In this document: positions 11,322-21,372 of the stretch, in pieces | Layout of the letters: each line of letters opens with the position of its first letter | How positions within the stretch are numbered: position 1 is the first letter of the stretch | NCBI GenBank assembly: GCA_037176725.1 | Contig: JAZBRS010000011.1 | Coordinates: 9,936,001-10,000,000, forward strand | From: Posidonia oceanica | Taxonomy: Eukaryota > Streptophyta > Magnoliopsida > Alismatales > Posidoniaceae | Length of the DNA: 64,000 nucleotides | Direction: 5' to 3' | The notes under the pieces: generated by a model | Seen by the model: only the letters and a program-made list of their open reading frames with translations | Told to the model about the DNA's origin: nothing | Databases searched by the model: none | Position numbers and translations under genes: made by a program

Positions 11322-14300
11322 TGTAGCGATCCCGATCGGAATCAGGCTCGCTATTTAGCGGCGATTGGATCCGAGGAAGGGGCTCGACTCAAAAACACTT
11401 GAAATCGAGGAGAAAAGAGAAAGATAAGACAAATCAGAGTCGCCACCATGTCTATTAACGGGAGACAAGGAAAACTGGGGGAAATGCGTGAATTAACACG
11501 CAAAACCAAGCAAGAAATGCAAAGCAAAGCAATGCAAAGGAAACAAATGCAACTACATGCAAATGAGATGACTCTAGCCTAGGATAAGGGCAGTACGGTC
11601 ATTACGGGCCAAAAGACAGGGCAAGGACTCCGGTTACGTGCGGGGAAGGTGTTAGGCACCCCCGACACGCTCGAGAATCGGTCTTTCTAGGCTTACGCTC
11701 GCATACGCAGGAAAATGCAGGATTGAATGCCTATGTGCCTATAAATGCCTAAATGAATGCTCAAGGTGTGCTTTAAGTGAGAAGAGGCAAAGCAAGGAAA
11801 GTAAACGTGCTTTCTAAATGCTCAGCTGCGCTGTCTGTGTTCCGAATCAGGCGAAGCCTAGCTCGTGAGAACTCCAGACAGTAAGCATCACAGCCCTATA
11901 TGCAAATGCAGGCGAAAAAGCAAAACAACGGTAAAACCATGCAATGCGATCGACATGCAAGAGAAAACGGCGTAAAACACGCAAAACGAGGCGAAAAACA
12001 AGAAAGCGCGCAAAACGGTGCAAAAAGACAAGGTCGGTACGCAAAACGGGCGAGAGAGCAAGGCGGCACGCAAAACGAGACAGGGAAGCAAAGAGGCACG
12101 CGAAACGGTGCGGAAACGAGAGCGGGCACGCGAAACGGTGCCAAAACAGCGAAGCAAAAAAAAAACCTCGGAAAAGCCATGCGAATGCAAGAATGCAAGG
12201 AAAAGATCAGAAGAGGTCAAAGGGGAGGCAAAACAACATGTGTGTAAGAACAGACGTCGTTTAGGACCACTCAGAGTAGGTGTAAAGACCTACAGAGGGG
12301 GAGAGTGAGCAAACGGAGGGATTACCGCCTCTTTGCGACTGTTTCCCGCTAAACTGTTCCACGGTGTGTCTCGCACGCTGCCCAAAGCTCGCGATACGAT
12401 CGGATCGTGGAAAAAGGGGGAAGAAAGTCACATTAAGTGATAAATCCAGGGGAAACACAACGCAAAACACTCAGGAATACGCGAAACGGGGATTGGAATT
12501 TACGAGCAGAAAGGGGAGGCCCTATTCTACATGCTCAAAGAAACAGAAAGCGAAAACAAGGAAAACTGTGCAGATGGCATGCAAATGCAATGCAGGGGTT
12601 CAGGAGGACATACCTGGAGATCTGGGAGCCTGATCTGAAATCTATCTAGTCCATGCTGAAGAGCGCTTTGCTGCGGTCGCCTGGGCAGCTTGCTTGAGAA
12701 GATCCAACGGCCGGATCGGAAGATATCGCAGCTTCAAGGTAGGAAGGCCAGAACAGGGGAGAAGAGCAGATCTAGGTGTTCAAGAGGTCCTAGGGGTGTG
12801 CAAAAAGTTCTCCCAAGTGAAGGGGAGCTAAAAGTGCTTAGTGTGTGCAAAGGGATGCTGAAATGCAAAGCTAAATGAATGCAGAATGCATGCACAAGCA
12901 AGAAGAAACAAGGGGAAAAGAACTTGGAAAAAGACAGGAGTTAAAAAGCATTTTGAAAAAGAAATGGGCTAAAGTGCAAATTTTCACAGAAAACAGAGGC
13001 CCACAGGAAAGGATTTTGAAAACAGGGGAGGACAGGGGTCCATTTTGCAAAAAAAACTAGGCTTAGAAAGCTGTTTTGAAAAGAGGGTATGCTCTGAAAG
13101 AGGTTTTGAAAGCAGAAAGGGATCAGAAAGCAATTTTAAGAAAACTGGGGTCTAAGATGCAAATTTTCCAGAAAACAAGGTTCTGGGGAGTCTGGGAATA
13201 CTAGCGGAGGGTCTATATGCAATTTGGTAAGCATAGAAGCTAGGATGCAACCTAGGGGCAAAATGGTCTTTTTACATGATTTTTAAAGATGCAAGGACCT
13301 ATGTGTGATTTTTAAATCATGCGGGGGTCAAATATGCAATTTTATATGGAAAACATGCTCTGAAAACGCAGACTAAGGACTGGTGTGTGATTTTTGGAAA
13401 AAACAGGGTCAGAAATGCAATACAATAAGCCAAAATACATGCATAATAGCCACTGTCCATTTAAAATGGACCTAAGTGCAAATATGAAAAATCAGAGGGA
13501 AGGAAATGCAATGCAGTATGCAAAATAAGAAAATAAAAGCTAAGTTCCTACAGTGCATGGACCTATATGCAAAATCAGAAACATGCATGGACCTAGAATG
13601 CAATGCAGTATGGTAAAATGCAAGCAAATAAATGAACTGATCTACTGCAGGACCTATATGCAATAATCAAAAGCAGAGGGGCTAAACTACAAAATATTAT
13701 AACTGAAACGCACAGTAGAAGGACTGAAAAGCAAATAATGAAAAATGGAAATAAAAACAGCAATTTGGCATAGTATTTAATTTAAAACTAAGCAAACTAA
13801 ATGACAGAAGGACTGGAACGCAATAATTGAAAGACTTAAGCTAAACATGCAATATTTACATCTAAAACTTTATAAACAAGAAAATAAAGGAACAGTGCTA
13901 GTCGGCGGTCGACGAGCACTGTAGCAGAACGCCGGCAGTACTCGTGACCGCCGACAGGGGGGAGCTGGAGAGGCACTGCCTGACGGAGGATGCTGGCGGC
14001 GATCGTCCAGAGCTCCGGAGCGAGTCGGAGCGGCGTTCTGTTGGTCGGAGTGTCCGGAGGAAGAGCAGCCGGCGCCGAAGAAGGAGAACTGACCGGCGAG
14101 TCGGGGACGGAGCGGGAGACCGGGAAAGCTGCTTCTGGGCGGCAGGAAAGCATCAGGGGGAGAAGAGGAAGCTAGGGGAAGAAGGATTTACCTTTCTCCG
14201 CGTCTGAGTCGTTCCCCCGACGCCGGTGGTTCCAGAGGTGGCCGGCGGAGGTCGTTCAGTTGCTGCGGCGGTCGTCAGCTGCTCGCGAGGGCCGGAGCTA

Positions 14301-17037
14301 CTTCAGGGCGTGCTTCCGGTGCTTCCCAGATGATCGGACAGAAGCTCCTGCAGCTCGGACGGAGGGTCGGCTTTTTGGGTTCAGAGGACACTGCCAGAGG
14401 TGGGTGGAGGTTGTTGCTGCTCGTCCGGTGGAGCGAAACCCTCCGGGAGGTTGCTGGAGGCCTGAGGAGTCGTTCTGGATGCTCGGAGAAGGTTTCTGGA
14501 AGATATGGAGGGAGTTAGGAGGCTGGGCTGATTTCTGGTCTGGAGCGAAGCAAGGTGTTTGTTGTGGAGTTCTCTGCCGGTGGTGGGAGAGAGGGCTGAA
14601 GGTCGGGGCTCTGGAAAGGTGGGGGTTCGGTGGGTAGCTGGGTGTAGTTTGGAAGGATTCTGTGGATTGTGGTGAGGGGAATTGTCTGGTGGGTTGTGTT
14701 GGGTTTGAAGGTGGCTTCTGGGGGGGTTAGGAGGTGATTTTGTGGGTGGAAAGGCTGGGAGACGGTGAAGGGAAATGACTGGGTTTCTGGGTGAAATTGG
14801 GGGAGTGATTGGGAGGGAAATTGAGGCCTGAACGGGTGCTGGTTTTCTGGGAGAGGAAGAAGAAGATTTTCTGAATTTGGGAAGGAATGGGAGAGGTTCT
14901 GAGGAGTGGGAAATGGTGTGGGATCTGGGTTTCTCTCCGGGGTGCCAAAGACTTCCTCAAACACTCTCCTCTGGTCTCTCTTCTCTCTGGAATTGGAAGA
15001 TGAAGAGGAGAAGGAAGAGGGTCGCACAAGGGGGGAAGAAGCTTCGGAATTCTGGTCTGATGGCTCTCCACTCTCTGGTTCGCTCTGGATTGCTCTCACT
15101 CCGGCTCTGTCTGACACTCTGGATTGAAGGGAGGACGGGAGGCTTGTGAATGAGGAGGTGCTGCTGCTGGGCACGAGCTGAGAATTCAAACTCGGCCGGC
15201 GGTTACTGCAGCGGAGGGGACGGGGCGACCGGCTCCGGAAAAGCCGCAGAGAGGAAGGAGAGCGGCGGGCTGCTGTAGGCTGAAATGATGGAGGCTTGAA
15301 TTCAAACCGGAGGAGGGAATACTGCAGCTGGCCGTTCGTGGGAGAAAATGGTGAAGAAATCAGCTGAAGGAGGTGGGGAAGAAGAAGGGTGGAGAAGGGC
15401 CGGCCTGTGCTGCGGGCCGAGAAGAAAAAGAAATAAAGAAAAAGAAGAAACGGGCTGACGGGCCCAGTAAGGAAAAGAAAGAAAGAAAGAAGAGAAATAA
15501 GAAAGAAAGAGAGGGTAGGATGGGGAAATAAAATTAGTAAAAAAGGAACTAAAAATAAATAAAAATATTAGAAGGGTTGTGCTATAGATTAGGATTTTAA
15601 TTAGAATTTTTAATGGTCATTTTGAGTTGATTAATGTGTTTTGGGCTTAATTAGGGTTTTAGGGTTTTGGTTTTTCTTTTAGTTAGTTTTTTACTTGATT
15701 AAATGTTTGTTAAACCTTTTTTAAATTGTTTTAAAAATTGTATTTCCCTTGTTGGACACTTAGGATATTAATTAGGATTTTTTTAGGATTTAATTTCGTA
15801 TTAATCAAGGTTGGTTTTAGGTTTTTAAGTTTTAGTCTTCTTAGGGTTTCTTCCTTCTTAAGTCTTTTAAGTTATGTTTTGATTTTTATTTATTGATTTT
15901 TCTTGAAGTTTTTGGTTGGGTTTTTCTGGTTTGATAGGGTGTTTTTTAAGTCTTTCAGATGTGTTTTTCTTTTCTTTTTTAATTAAGTTTTTAACTTGTT
16001 TTTCTTATGTTTATTAGGTTAAGTCTTTTGCCTTCTTTAATTACTTGTTTTAGTGTTTGATTTTTAATTCTCCTTTTTAGGGTTTGTCTTTTAGTTCTTC
16101 TGATGCGGTTTTTATTTTTGGTGGGTTTCAATTTTATTTTAGCTTTTTTCTTGATTTTTCAGTGTTTTCTTTTGATTTGTTTTGCATTTTTTAGCTTACA
16201 TGTTTGGGTTTCCTTTTAGCTTGATTTAGTTAAGTTTAGGTTTTTAATTGCTTCCTTAATGCTTTTTAGTTGTTTTTCTTAGAGTTCTGAATTGTTTCTT
16301 TTATGTTTTGAGGTTTTACAGATTTTTAGGGTTTTTGTGGATTTTTGCAAAAGGGAGAAAAGGAAAAGAGAAGGAGGAAAGAAATGGAGAAAAGAGGGAG
16401 ATAAGAGGAAAAGAGATAGGTTGGAGGAAAACGATTTTTTTTAAAATTCAGAAAAAGTGTTAAAATAAAGTAAAAATAGGGATAAGATAGAGGAAGGATA
16501 GAAGCACAGAGGGGGCCCACAGCCAGACCAGAAAAAGGATAAGAAAGGGATGAAAAGAGAGATGATAATCAGGAGAGAGAGAGAGGAGAGAGAAAATGAT
16601 AATCCCGGAGAGAGAAAAAGATAATTTGGGTGAAAGAGGGTCTTAAAGGTCTCGGAATGGGGTGAGAATTGGTGAGTGGGTAGTCTAGGGTTTGAAGTCT
16701 CGGTTCTGAAGTTTTGGTTTGATTCTAAGGGGGTTTTGGAGGGGTTTCAAGGTGTAGAAAAAGGGTAGTTTCACCTAGGTTTTCTAGGGTTTTTGGGGAT
16801 GGGTTAGGTTTGGAAATTTCTAAGTTCTTGGGTAGGTTTGTTGGGTGGATAGTGGTGGATTTTCCTATGGATTTTGGTTAGGTTTTGAGGTTGGGAAGGG
16901 GGGTAAAGGTTTAGGTCAAAACAGGCTGATTTTGAAGGGTAGAGAGGGGGATTAGGGTTAGGGTTTTGTTGGGGTTTGATCCAGCAATCACCAAGAGGGC
17001 TCCAAGGGTCCGGGCCTGCCAAGATGGGGTGTCAACA
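11322..17037 (-). mobile_element. E2 3' LTR
   Basis: On the plus strand it starts TGTAGCGATCCC and ends GGGGTGTCAACA; in element sense it is TGTTGACACCCC to GATCGCTACA. It matches 30238-35951 along its full length. Differences cluster in the first 1.5 kb on the plus strand; the T-rich part 15500-16300 is almost unchanged. The many open frames here have no recognisable motifs. Confidence 0.97.
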
Positions 17038-17104
17038 GATGCCCCTCCCTGAGCGAGGGCAAGCGGAGCGCGGCCGCTGCTCAGGGTTGACAAGACACCC
17101 CATC
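17023..17104 (-). promoter_or_regulatory. E2 PPT and nested inverted repeat across the 3' LTR boundary
   Basis: The PPT in element sense is AGGGAGGGGCATC (17038-17050), directly before the LTR. Around it lie two nested perfect inverted repeats: GATGGGGTGTC (17023-17033) with GACACCCCATC (17094-17104), and CCCTGAGC (17047-17054) with GCTCAGGG (17079-17086). A short GC-rich stem AGCGG/CCGCT sits at the tip. The outer arm is the start of the LTR itself. E1 has the same two pairs at 42427-42502. Confidence 0.85.
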
Positions 17105-17540
17105 TGACCGGCAGGAGCAGCGGGTTGCTATGGGCGTGAGCTACTTATTCGGCGGATGCACCGAAGATCGTAGCTTGTTGCCGCAATGCGAGATGCCAAT
17201 GCAGATGGATGCTGTGTTGTGTGTATGCATGCTGATGCAAATGCCATGCAAGAGTTAGTATAAAAGTTAGTGCAGCTATAAGAAAATGCTGATGCTGTGC
17301 AAGTGATACTGATAATGCTAAAGTGATATGCAGTGCTAGCTAAGAAAGTGCAGAGATGATGCAGGAGAAATGATAAAAAGGTGCGAAGTGGTGCGAATAT
17401 CTGGCAGGGAGGCCAGACTTGCACGACAAAGCGAAGGAAAACAGGGTGCAGCTGGTCCCCGCCCGGGGAGCAAGCTAGCAGAGAGAAGAGAAAGGGGCGC
17501 GAGGGGAGAGAGGCCAACTCTCCTATCGCAGAAAGGGGGT

Positions 17541-17572
17541 GCGTGACTTCGTCTTCCTGGGACAAGTCACGC
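17541..17572 (-). other. 9-bp hairpin downstream of the E2 array
   Basis: GCGTGACTT (17541-17549) pairs with AAGTCACGC (17564-17572). E1 has a related but imperfect hairpin near 41988-42016 (GCGCGACTT and AAGTCCCGC). It marks the 3' border of the hairpin array in element sense. Confidence 0.6.
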
Positions 17573-17589
17573 CGAAAAGGAAAAAAAAT

Positions 17590-18480
17590 GATAAAGTGAC
17601 GGGCTTATCGTCCGGATAGTTTACGGTCCTATCAACCGGGAGTGACAGTTTACGGTCCTGTCAACCGGGGGCAGTTGTGAGTGATAGTTACTGGATATCA
17701 GCCGTATAACATGGTTGTGGGATAGTTTACAGTCCTATCAATTGGCGGATAGTTTACAGACCTATCAACTGGCGGATAGTTTACAGACCTATCAACTGGA
17801 AGCCACAAGCCATGAGGGATAGTTACTGGATATCAGCCGTATAACGCAATGCCGGATAGTTTACAGTCTATCATCTGGAGCGACAGTTTACGGTCCTGTC
17901 AACCGGCGGATAGTTTACAGACCTATCAACTGGCGGATAGTTTACAGTCCTATCAACAGGAAGCGGCATTGCGAGGGACAGTTACTGGATGTCAGCCGTA
18001 TAACATGATTGCGCGTGGTAGTTTACAGTCCTACCAACTGGCGGATAGTTTACAGACCTATCAACTGGAGCGACAGTTTACGGTCCTGTCAACCGGCGGA
18101 TAGTTTACAGACCTATCAACTGGAAACGCTCAATGATGAGGGATAGTTACTGGATATCAGCCGTATAATGCAATTGCTGGTGATAGTTTAGGAGTATCAG
18201 CCTAACGACAGTTTACGGTCCTGTCAACCGGTGGATAGTTTACAGACCTATCAACTGGAGAATAGTTTACAGTCCTATCAACTGGAAACCGCAATTGCAA
18301 GGGACAGTTACTGGATGTCAGCCGTATAACGTAATTGCATGCGATAGTTTACAGACCTATCAACTGGAGAGACAGTTTACGGTCCTGTCAACCGGTGGAT
18401 AGTTTACAGACCTATCAACTGGAGAAGTGCAATTACGAGGGACAGTTACTGGATGTCAGCTGTATAACACAACTGCGGGC
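17590..18480 (-). repeat. E2 covarying hairpin array with nested branch stems
   Basis: About 25 small hairpins in 0.9 kb. Type A is a 5-bp stem around TTTACAGAC or TTTACGGTC: GATAG/CTATC (for example 17615/17629, 17721/17735, 17775/17789), GACAG/CTGTC (17644/17658, 17882/17896, 18072/18086, 18207/18221, 18371/18385) and GGTAG/CTACC (18017/18031). Type B is a 4-bp stem around GTTACTGGA: GATA/TATC (17683, 17818, 18142) or GACA/TGTC (17977, 18303, 18441). Groups of A hairpins are enclosed by longer stems: 17710-17720 with 17803-17814; 17845-17854 with 17964-17973; 18004-18015 with 18127-18138; 18169-18177 with 18291-18299; 18330-18339 with 18428-18437. GCAGTTGTG (17671) and CACAACTGC (18468) bracket the whole. 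No coding potential is apparent. Confidence 0.88.
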
Positions 18481-18498
18481 CGACCATGGATCGACCAG

Positions 18499-18693
18499 AA
18501 GATAGTTTAGGAATATCAGCCTGAGATAGTTTCGGATATCAGCCTAGCACGAGTGATTGATAGATGATAGTTTAGGAATATCAGCCTGAGATAGTTTCGG
18601 ATATCAGCCTAGCACGAGTGATTGATAGATGATAGTTTAGGAATATCAGCCTGAGATAGTTTCGGATATCAGCCTAGCACGAGTGATTGATTG
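18499..18693 (-). repeat. 65-bp tandem repeat, 3 copies, two hairpins per unit
   Basis: Units start at 18501, 18566 and 18631. Each holds GATA-GTTTAGGAA-TATC and GATA-GTTTCGGA-TATC, which are 4-bp stems with loops of the same GTTTnnGGA type as in the neighbouring array. The copies are practically identical, so the amplification is recent. Confidence 0.88.
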
Positions 18694-18725
18694 ATTGATA
18701 AGAGGGGGCAAGATCATGATGAGAA

Positions 18726-19190
18726 TGATAAGATATCGGACTTATCGGCCGGCAAAGAGGGGATGAGATAATGATGAGAAGTTGATCTAAAGAGGGGGAT
18801 GAGATCATGATGAGAAATTAATCTAAAGAGGGGGATGAGATCATGATGAGAAATTAACCTAAAGAGGGGGATGAGATCATGATGAGAAGTTAATCTAAAG
18901 AGGGGGATGAGATCATGATGAGAAGTTAAGCTAAAGAGGGAGATGAGATCATGATGAGAAATTAATCTAAAGAGGGGGATGAGATCATGATGAGAAATTA
19001 AGCTAAAGAGGGGGATGAGATCATGATGAGAAATTAAGCTAAAGAGGGAGATGAGATCATGATGAGAAGTTAAGCTAAAGAGGGAGATGAGATCATGATG
19101 AGAAGTGTTGATTGATAAGATATCGGACTTATCGGCCGGCAAAGAGGGGATGAGGGAATGATGAGAATGATAAGATATCGGACTTATCGG
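18726..19190 (-). repeat. 36-bp tandem repeat (9 copies) flanked by GATAAG hairpins
   Basis: GAGATCATGATGAGAA recurs at 18801, 18837, 18873, 18909, 18945, 18981, 19017, 19053 and 19089, an exact 36-base period. On either side are identical hairpins, GATAAG-ATATCGGA-CTTATC, at 18727, 19114 and 19169. E1 has the same hairpin in a 39-bp repeat at 41019-41155. The 36-base period keeps one frame open for 142 codons with a 12-residue repeat, but I see nothing else to suggest a protein. Confidence 0.88.
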
Positions 19191-19297
19191 CCGGCAAAGA
19201 AGGGATAGGGGAATGATGAGAAGAAATCATCCCATGACGCCAGGAACGTCATAGGGGAAAGAGGGAAAGAATGATACCAAGGGGCGATCAAAAGATG

Positions 19298-19324
19298 CCT
19301 CTGGTGTCGGGATGACACCAGGGG
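19298..19324 (-). promoter_or_regulatory. Long hairpin shared by E1 and E2, with a compensated base pair (E2 copy)
   Basis: CCTCTGGTGTC (19298-19308) pairs with GACACCAGGGG (19314-19324) around a 5-base loop. The E1 copy (40899-40925) has GGTATC/GATACC where E2 has GGTGTC/GACACC. Both arms changed together, so the pairing is kept. Confidence 0.8.
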
Positions 19325-19364
19325 TTGGCCAGCGCGTCCTTGGCTTCGAAAGCAGAGAGTGATG

Positions 19365-19790
19365 ACAAGAGTGTCGTGCTTGTCAGACGAGTAGTTTGGG
19401 GGTACCAGCCCGCAAGGGACTCAGCTGAGGGTGATCAGCTGGGGACTTAGCTGGGGATGACCAGCCGAGAAGAGCGTCAGGTTGACGGACCTTTCGCCGA
19501 GCAGTTTGGGGTGCCAGCCCGCAGAGATAATGATCCAGCTGGGGGCGACCAACTGGGGACTCGACTGGGGATGACCAGCCGAGAAGAGTGTCAGGTTGAC
19601 GGACCTTTTGCCGAGCAGTTTGGGGTGCCAGCCCGCAAGGGACTCAGCTGAGGATGAACAGTTGGGGAGGATGACAGGTTGACGGACCTTTCGCCGGGCA
19701 GTTTGGGGTGCCAGCCCGCAGGGGACAGCGGCCCAGCCGGGGATGACCAGCTGGGGACGCTGGACGGCGGAGCTTGGTGTCGCGGGCCTG
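19365..19790 (-). repeat. Diverged tandem repeat of about 110 bp with further hairpins
   Basis: The segment GTCAGGTTGACGGACCTTT followed by GCAGTTTGGGGTGCCAGCCC occurs at about 19478, 19588 and 19673. Hairpins include GGCA-GTTTGGGG-TGCC (about 19697), CAGCTGA-GGGTGA-TCAGCTG (about 19422) and GCTGG/CCAGC variants. The loop GTTTGGGG fits the general array loop. A conserved counterpart in E1 is not obvious. Confidence 0.7.
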
Positions 19791-20031
19791 CAGATGCTCT
19801 GGGCTCCGGATTGGGTGCTGAGGACTTCGCCGCGTTGGGATGTCTGCAAGTCTGATTAGAGGGCCCAAGATAATGATGATGATGATATGCAATGCAGCAA
19901 AGAGTTTTGATGTGCAAGCAGAAAGCAGAAACAGTTTCCACTGATATGATCTTGATAAGTACAATGCCTGCGGCAGGCCAGAAATGTACAGCACAATTTG
20001 AAAGAAGACCACATGATGGTTGCACAAGGGC

Positions 20032-21234
20032 CTAGTCAACTCGGGCCTTCTTTGGCCGCCTGGAGTCGGGGAATAGGGGGCCGCCTGGCGGGACTTCAGT
20101 GATTGGCCAGAGCTGTCGAACTTCAGTTTCATACTCAGGGGTGCATTGTATACCTCTCACAGCTGCAATGTCTGTAGATTGGACCCCATGCTGCATCAGA
20201 CTAGCAAGCTTCTTGGTTGGGGCAGTTGTGCTGAGGGGGTACATTTGTAGAAGCTGGGGCGCTGTACTGTCAATGAAGGTGCCCTGCTGGAAGCCGAACT
20301 GGCGCATGACCCTGATTGGATGGTACTCTACGCCTGCTGTGAAACCTGGAAGGATGATCAGCCGCATGTCACGCGCGCTGAAGAAGACAGTGAATGGCTC
20401 TGCTGCAGAGGGGACAATACGCCAGGTTATAGCGTCGTCAGTCAGTGCTGACAGCCTCTCGTATTCTTCTTTGACGCTCTTTTCTGTCTTGGCACGGGAG
20501 CTGCTGCAGTAGGCTTCAAAAGCATGCACTTGAGGGCGCAGAAGGTCCATTTCTAAGTGCGCGGTCAGACAGACTTGTATGAATGCTCCGCAACCGTGGA
20601 AGTGGCGGCAGCGATGAGAGATGCGGTCCAGCCCGCAATAGGTCTCTGCTAGGACAACTGGTGCCAGGTCTATGTGCTGGGTCACCACTGCTAATGCAAT
20701 CTCTGCAACCTCGATGGCCACTGTCAGACGGCCGTGGGTAAAGATCAGCTCGCCCAGGAAGCGGACAACAAATCCTCGGAGCCACAGTTCATCTCCGAGT
20801 TCTGCGCGCTTGTTCAAGATATCATCAAAGTGTGCAAGGCGAAGCATGGGCTCTGGTCCACTGGTGCAGATTAGCTTCTGTTGACAGGTTCGAGTGGGGA
20901 GCCCAGTCAGCTGGCTCAGGACCTGGAGGTACCCGTCGCGCCTCATGAAAATAGGCGGCCCCAGGATCTTTGAAAAGCCGCAGACCCGACGCACCTCTTC
21001 CAGTGTAGGTGTCAGCTCAGTCTTGTTGAAACGGAAGACATGGTGCGCCGGCTTCCAGAATCTCGCGGCGGCACACAGAAGGTGGCGGCTGACCTCCACA
21101 TCAGCAGCCTTCAGCAGCTTAGTTGGCATGCCCCACAGGCGCAGTTGTTCACAGTCTTGTAGAGTGAGCCTGCTGATCCATTCTCGCAGGGCTTCTGAGC
21201 AGTGTGCAGGAGTTAGCAGAGTAGGAAAGCCCAT
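20032..21234 (-). CDS. Extra retrotransposon protein, plant mobile domain / DUF7745-like (E2)
   Basis: An intact 400-residue frame starting MGFPTLLTP and ending KKARVD. The open frame extends upstream to 21372, but similarity to E1 begins exactly at this Met (residue 47 of the longer frame in both copies), so I start here. Visible features: an amphipathic N-terminus with LREWISRLT, the stretch CAAARFWKPAHHVFRFNKTELTPTLEE split here as FWKPAHHVFRF and ELTPTLEEV, then LWLRGFVVRFLGELIFTHG and GVEYHPIRVMRQFG. The W-x-P...F-F...E-TPTLEE pattern resembles the plant mobile domain and DUF7745 proteins found in and around plant transposons; this is recalled, not searched. It is read in the same direction as gag-pol, downstream of integrase. 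How it would be expressed is unknown: its own promoter, splicing or re-initiation are all possible. E2 keeps it intact although pol is broken. No catalytic motif is evident and I cannot assign a function. Confidence 0.8.
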   Translation of the reverse strand: MGFPTLLTPAHCSEALREWISRLTLQDCEQLRLWGMPTKLLKAADVEVSRHLLCAAARFWKPAHHVFRFNKTELTPTLEEVRRVCGFSKILGPPIFMRRDGYLQVLSQLTGLPTRTCQQKLICTSGPEPMLRLAHFDDILNKRAELGDELWLRGFVVRFLGELIFTHGRLTVAIEVAEIALAVVTQHIDLAPVVLAETYCGLDRISHRCRHFHGCGAFIQVCLTAHLEMDLLRPQVHAFEAYCSSSRAKTEKSVKEEYERLSALTDDAITWRIVPSAAEPFTVFFSARDMRLIILPGFTAGVEYHPIRVMRQFGFQQGTFIDSTAPQLLQMYPLSTTAPTKKLASLMQHGVQSTDIAAVRGIQCTPEYETEVRQLWPITEVPPGGPLFPDSRRPKKARVD

Positions 21235-21372
21235 TATGCTGATTACAGAGGGACAGGCAGATAGCTGTAGAAGCTTGAAAGTACCTGCTATCAATAAGCA
21301 GTCAGATCTCGCAGGCGTGTATTCTTTGACAATAAACAGAAACTGAGGCTGATAAAGTAGTTCCATATGCAT

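Noticed and set aside
17590..18693. Resemblance to a CRISPR array (regular repeats with palindromic cores)
   Set aside because: The context is a plant retrotransposon, units are of mixed length, there are no unique spacers and no cas genes.
18714..19142. 142-codon open frame with a 12-residue SHHDLIPLFRLI-type repeat
   Set aside because: It results from a 36-bp tandem repeat whose length is a multiple of three; it has no counterpart in E1 and no domain.
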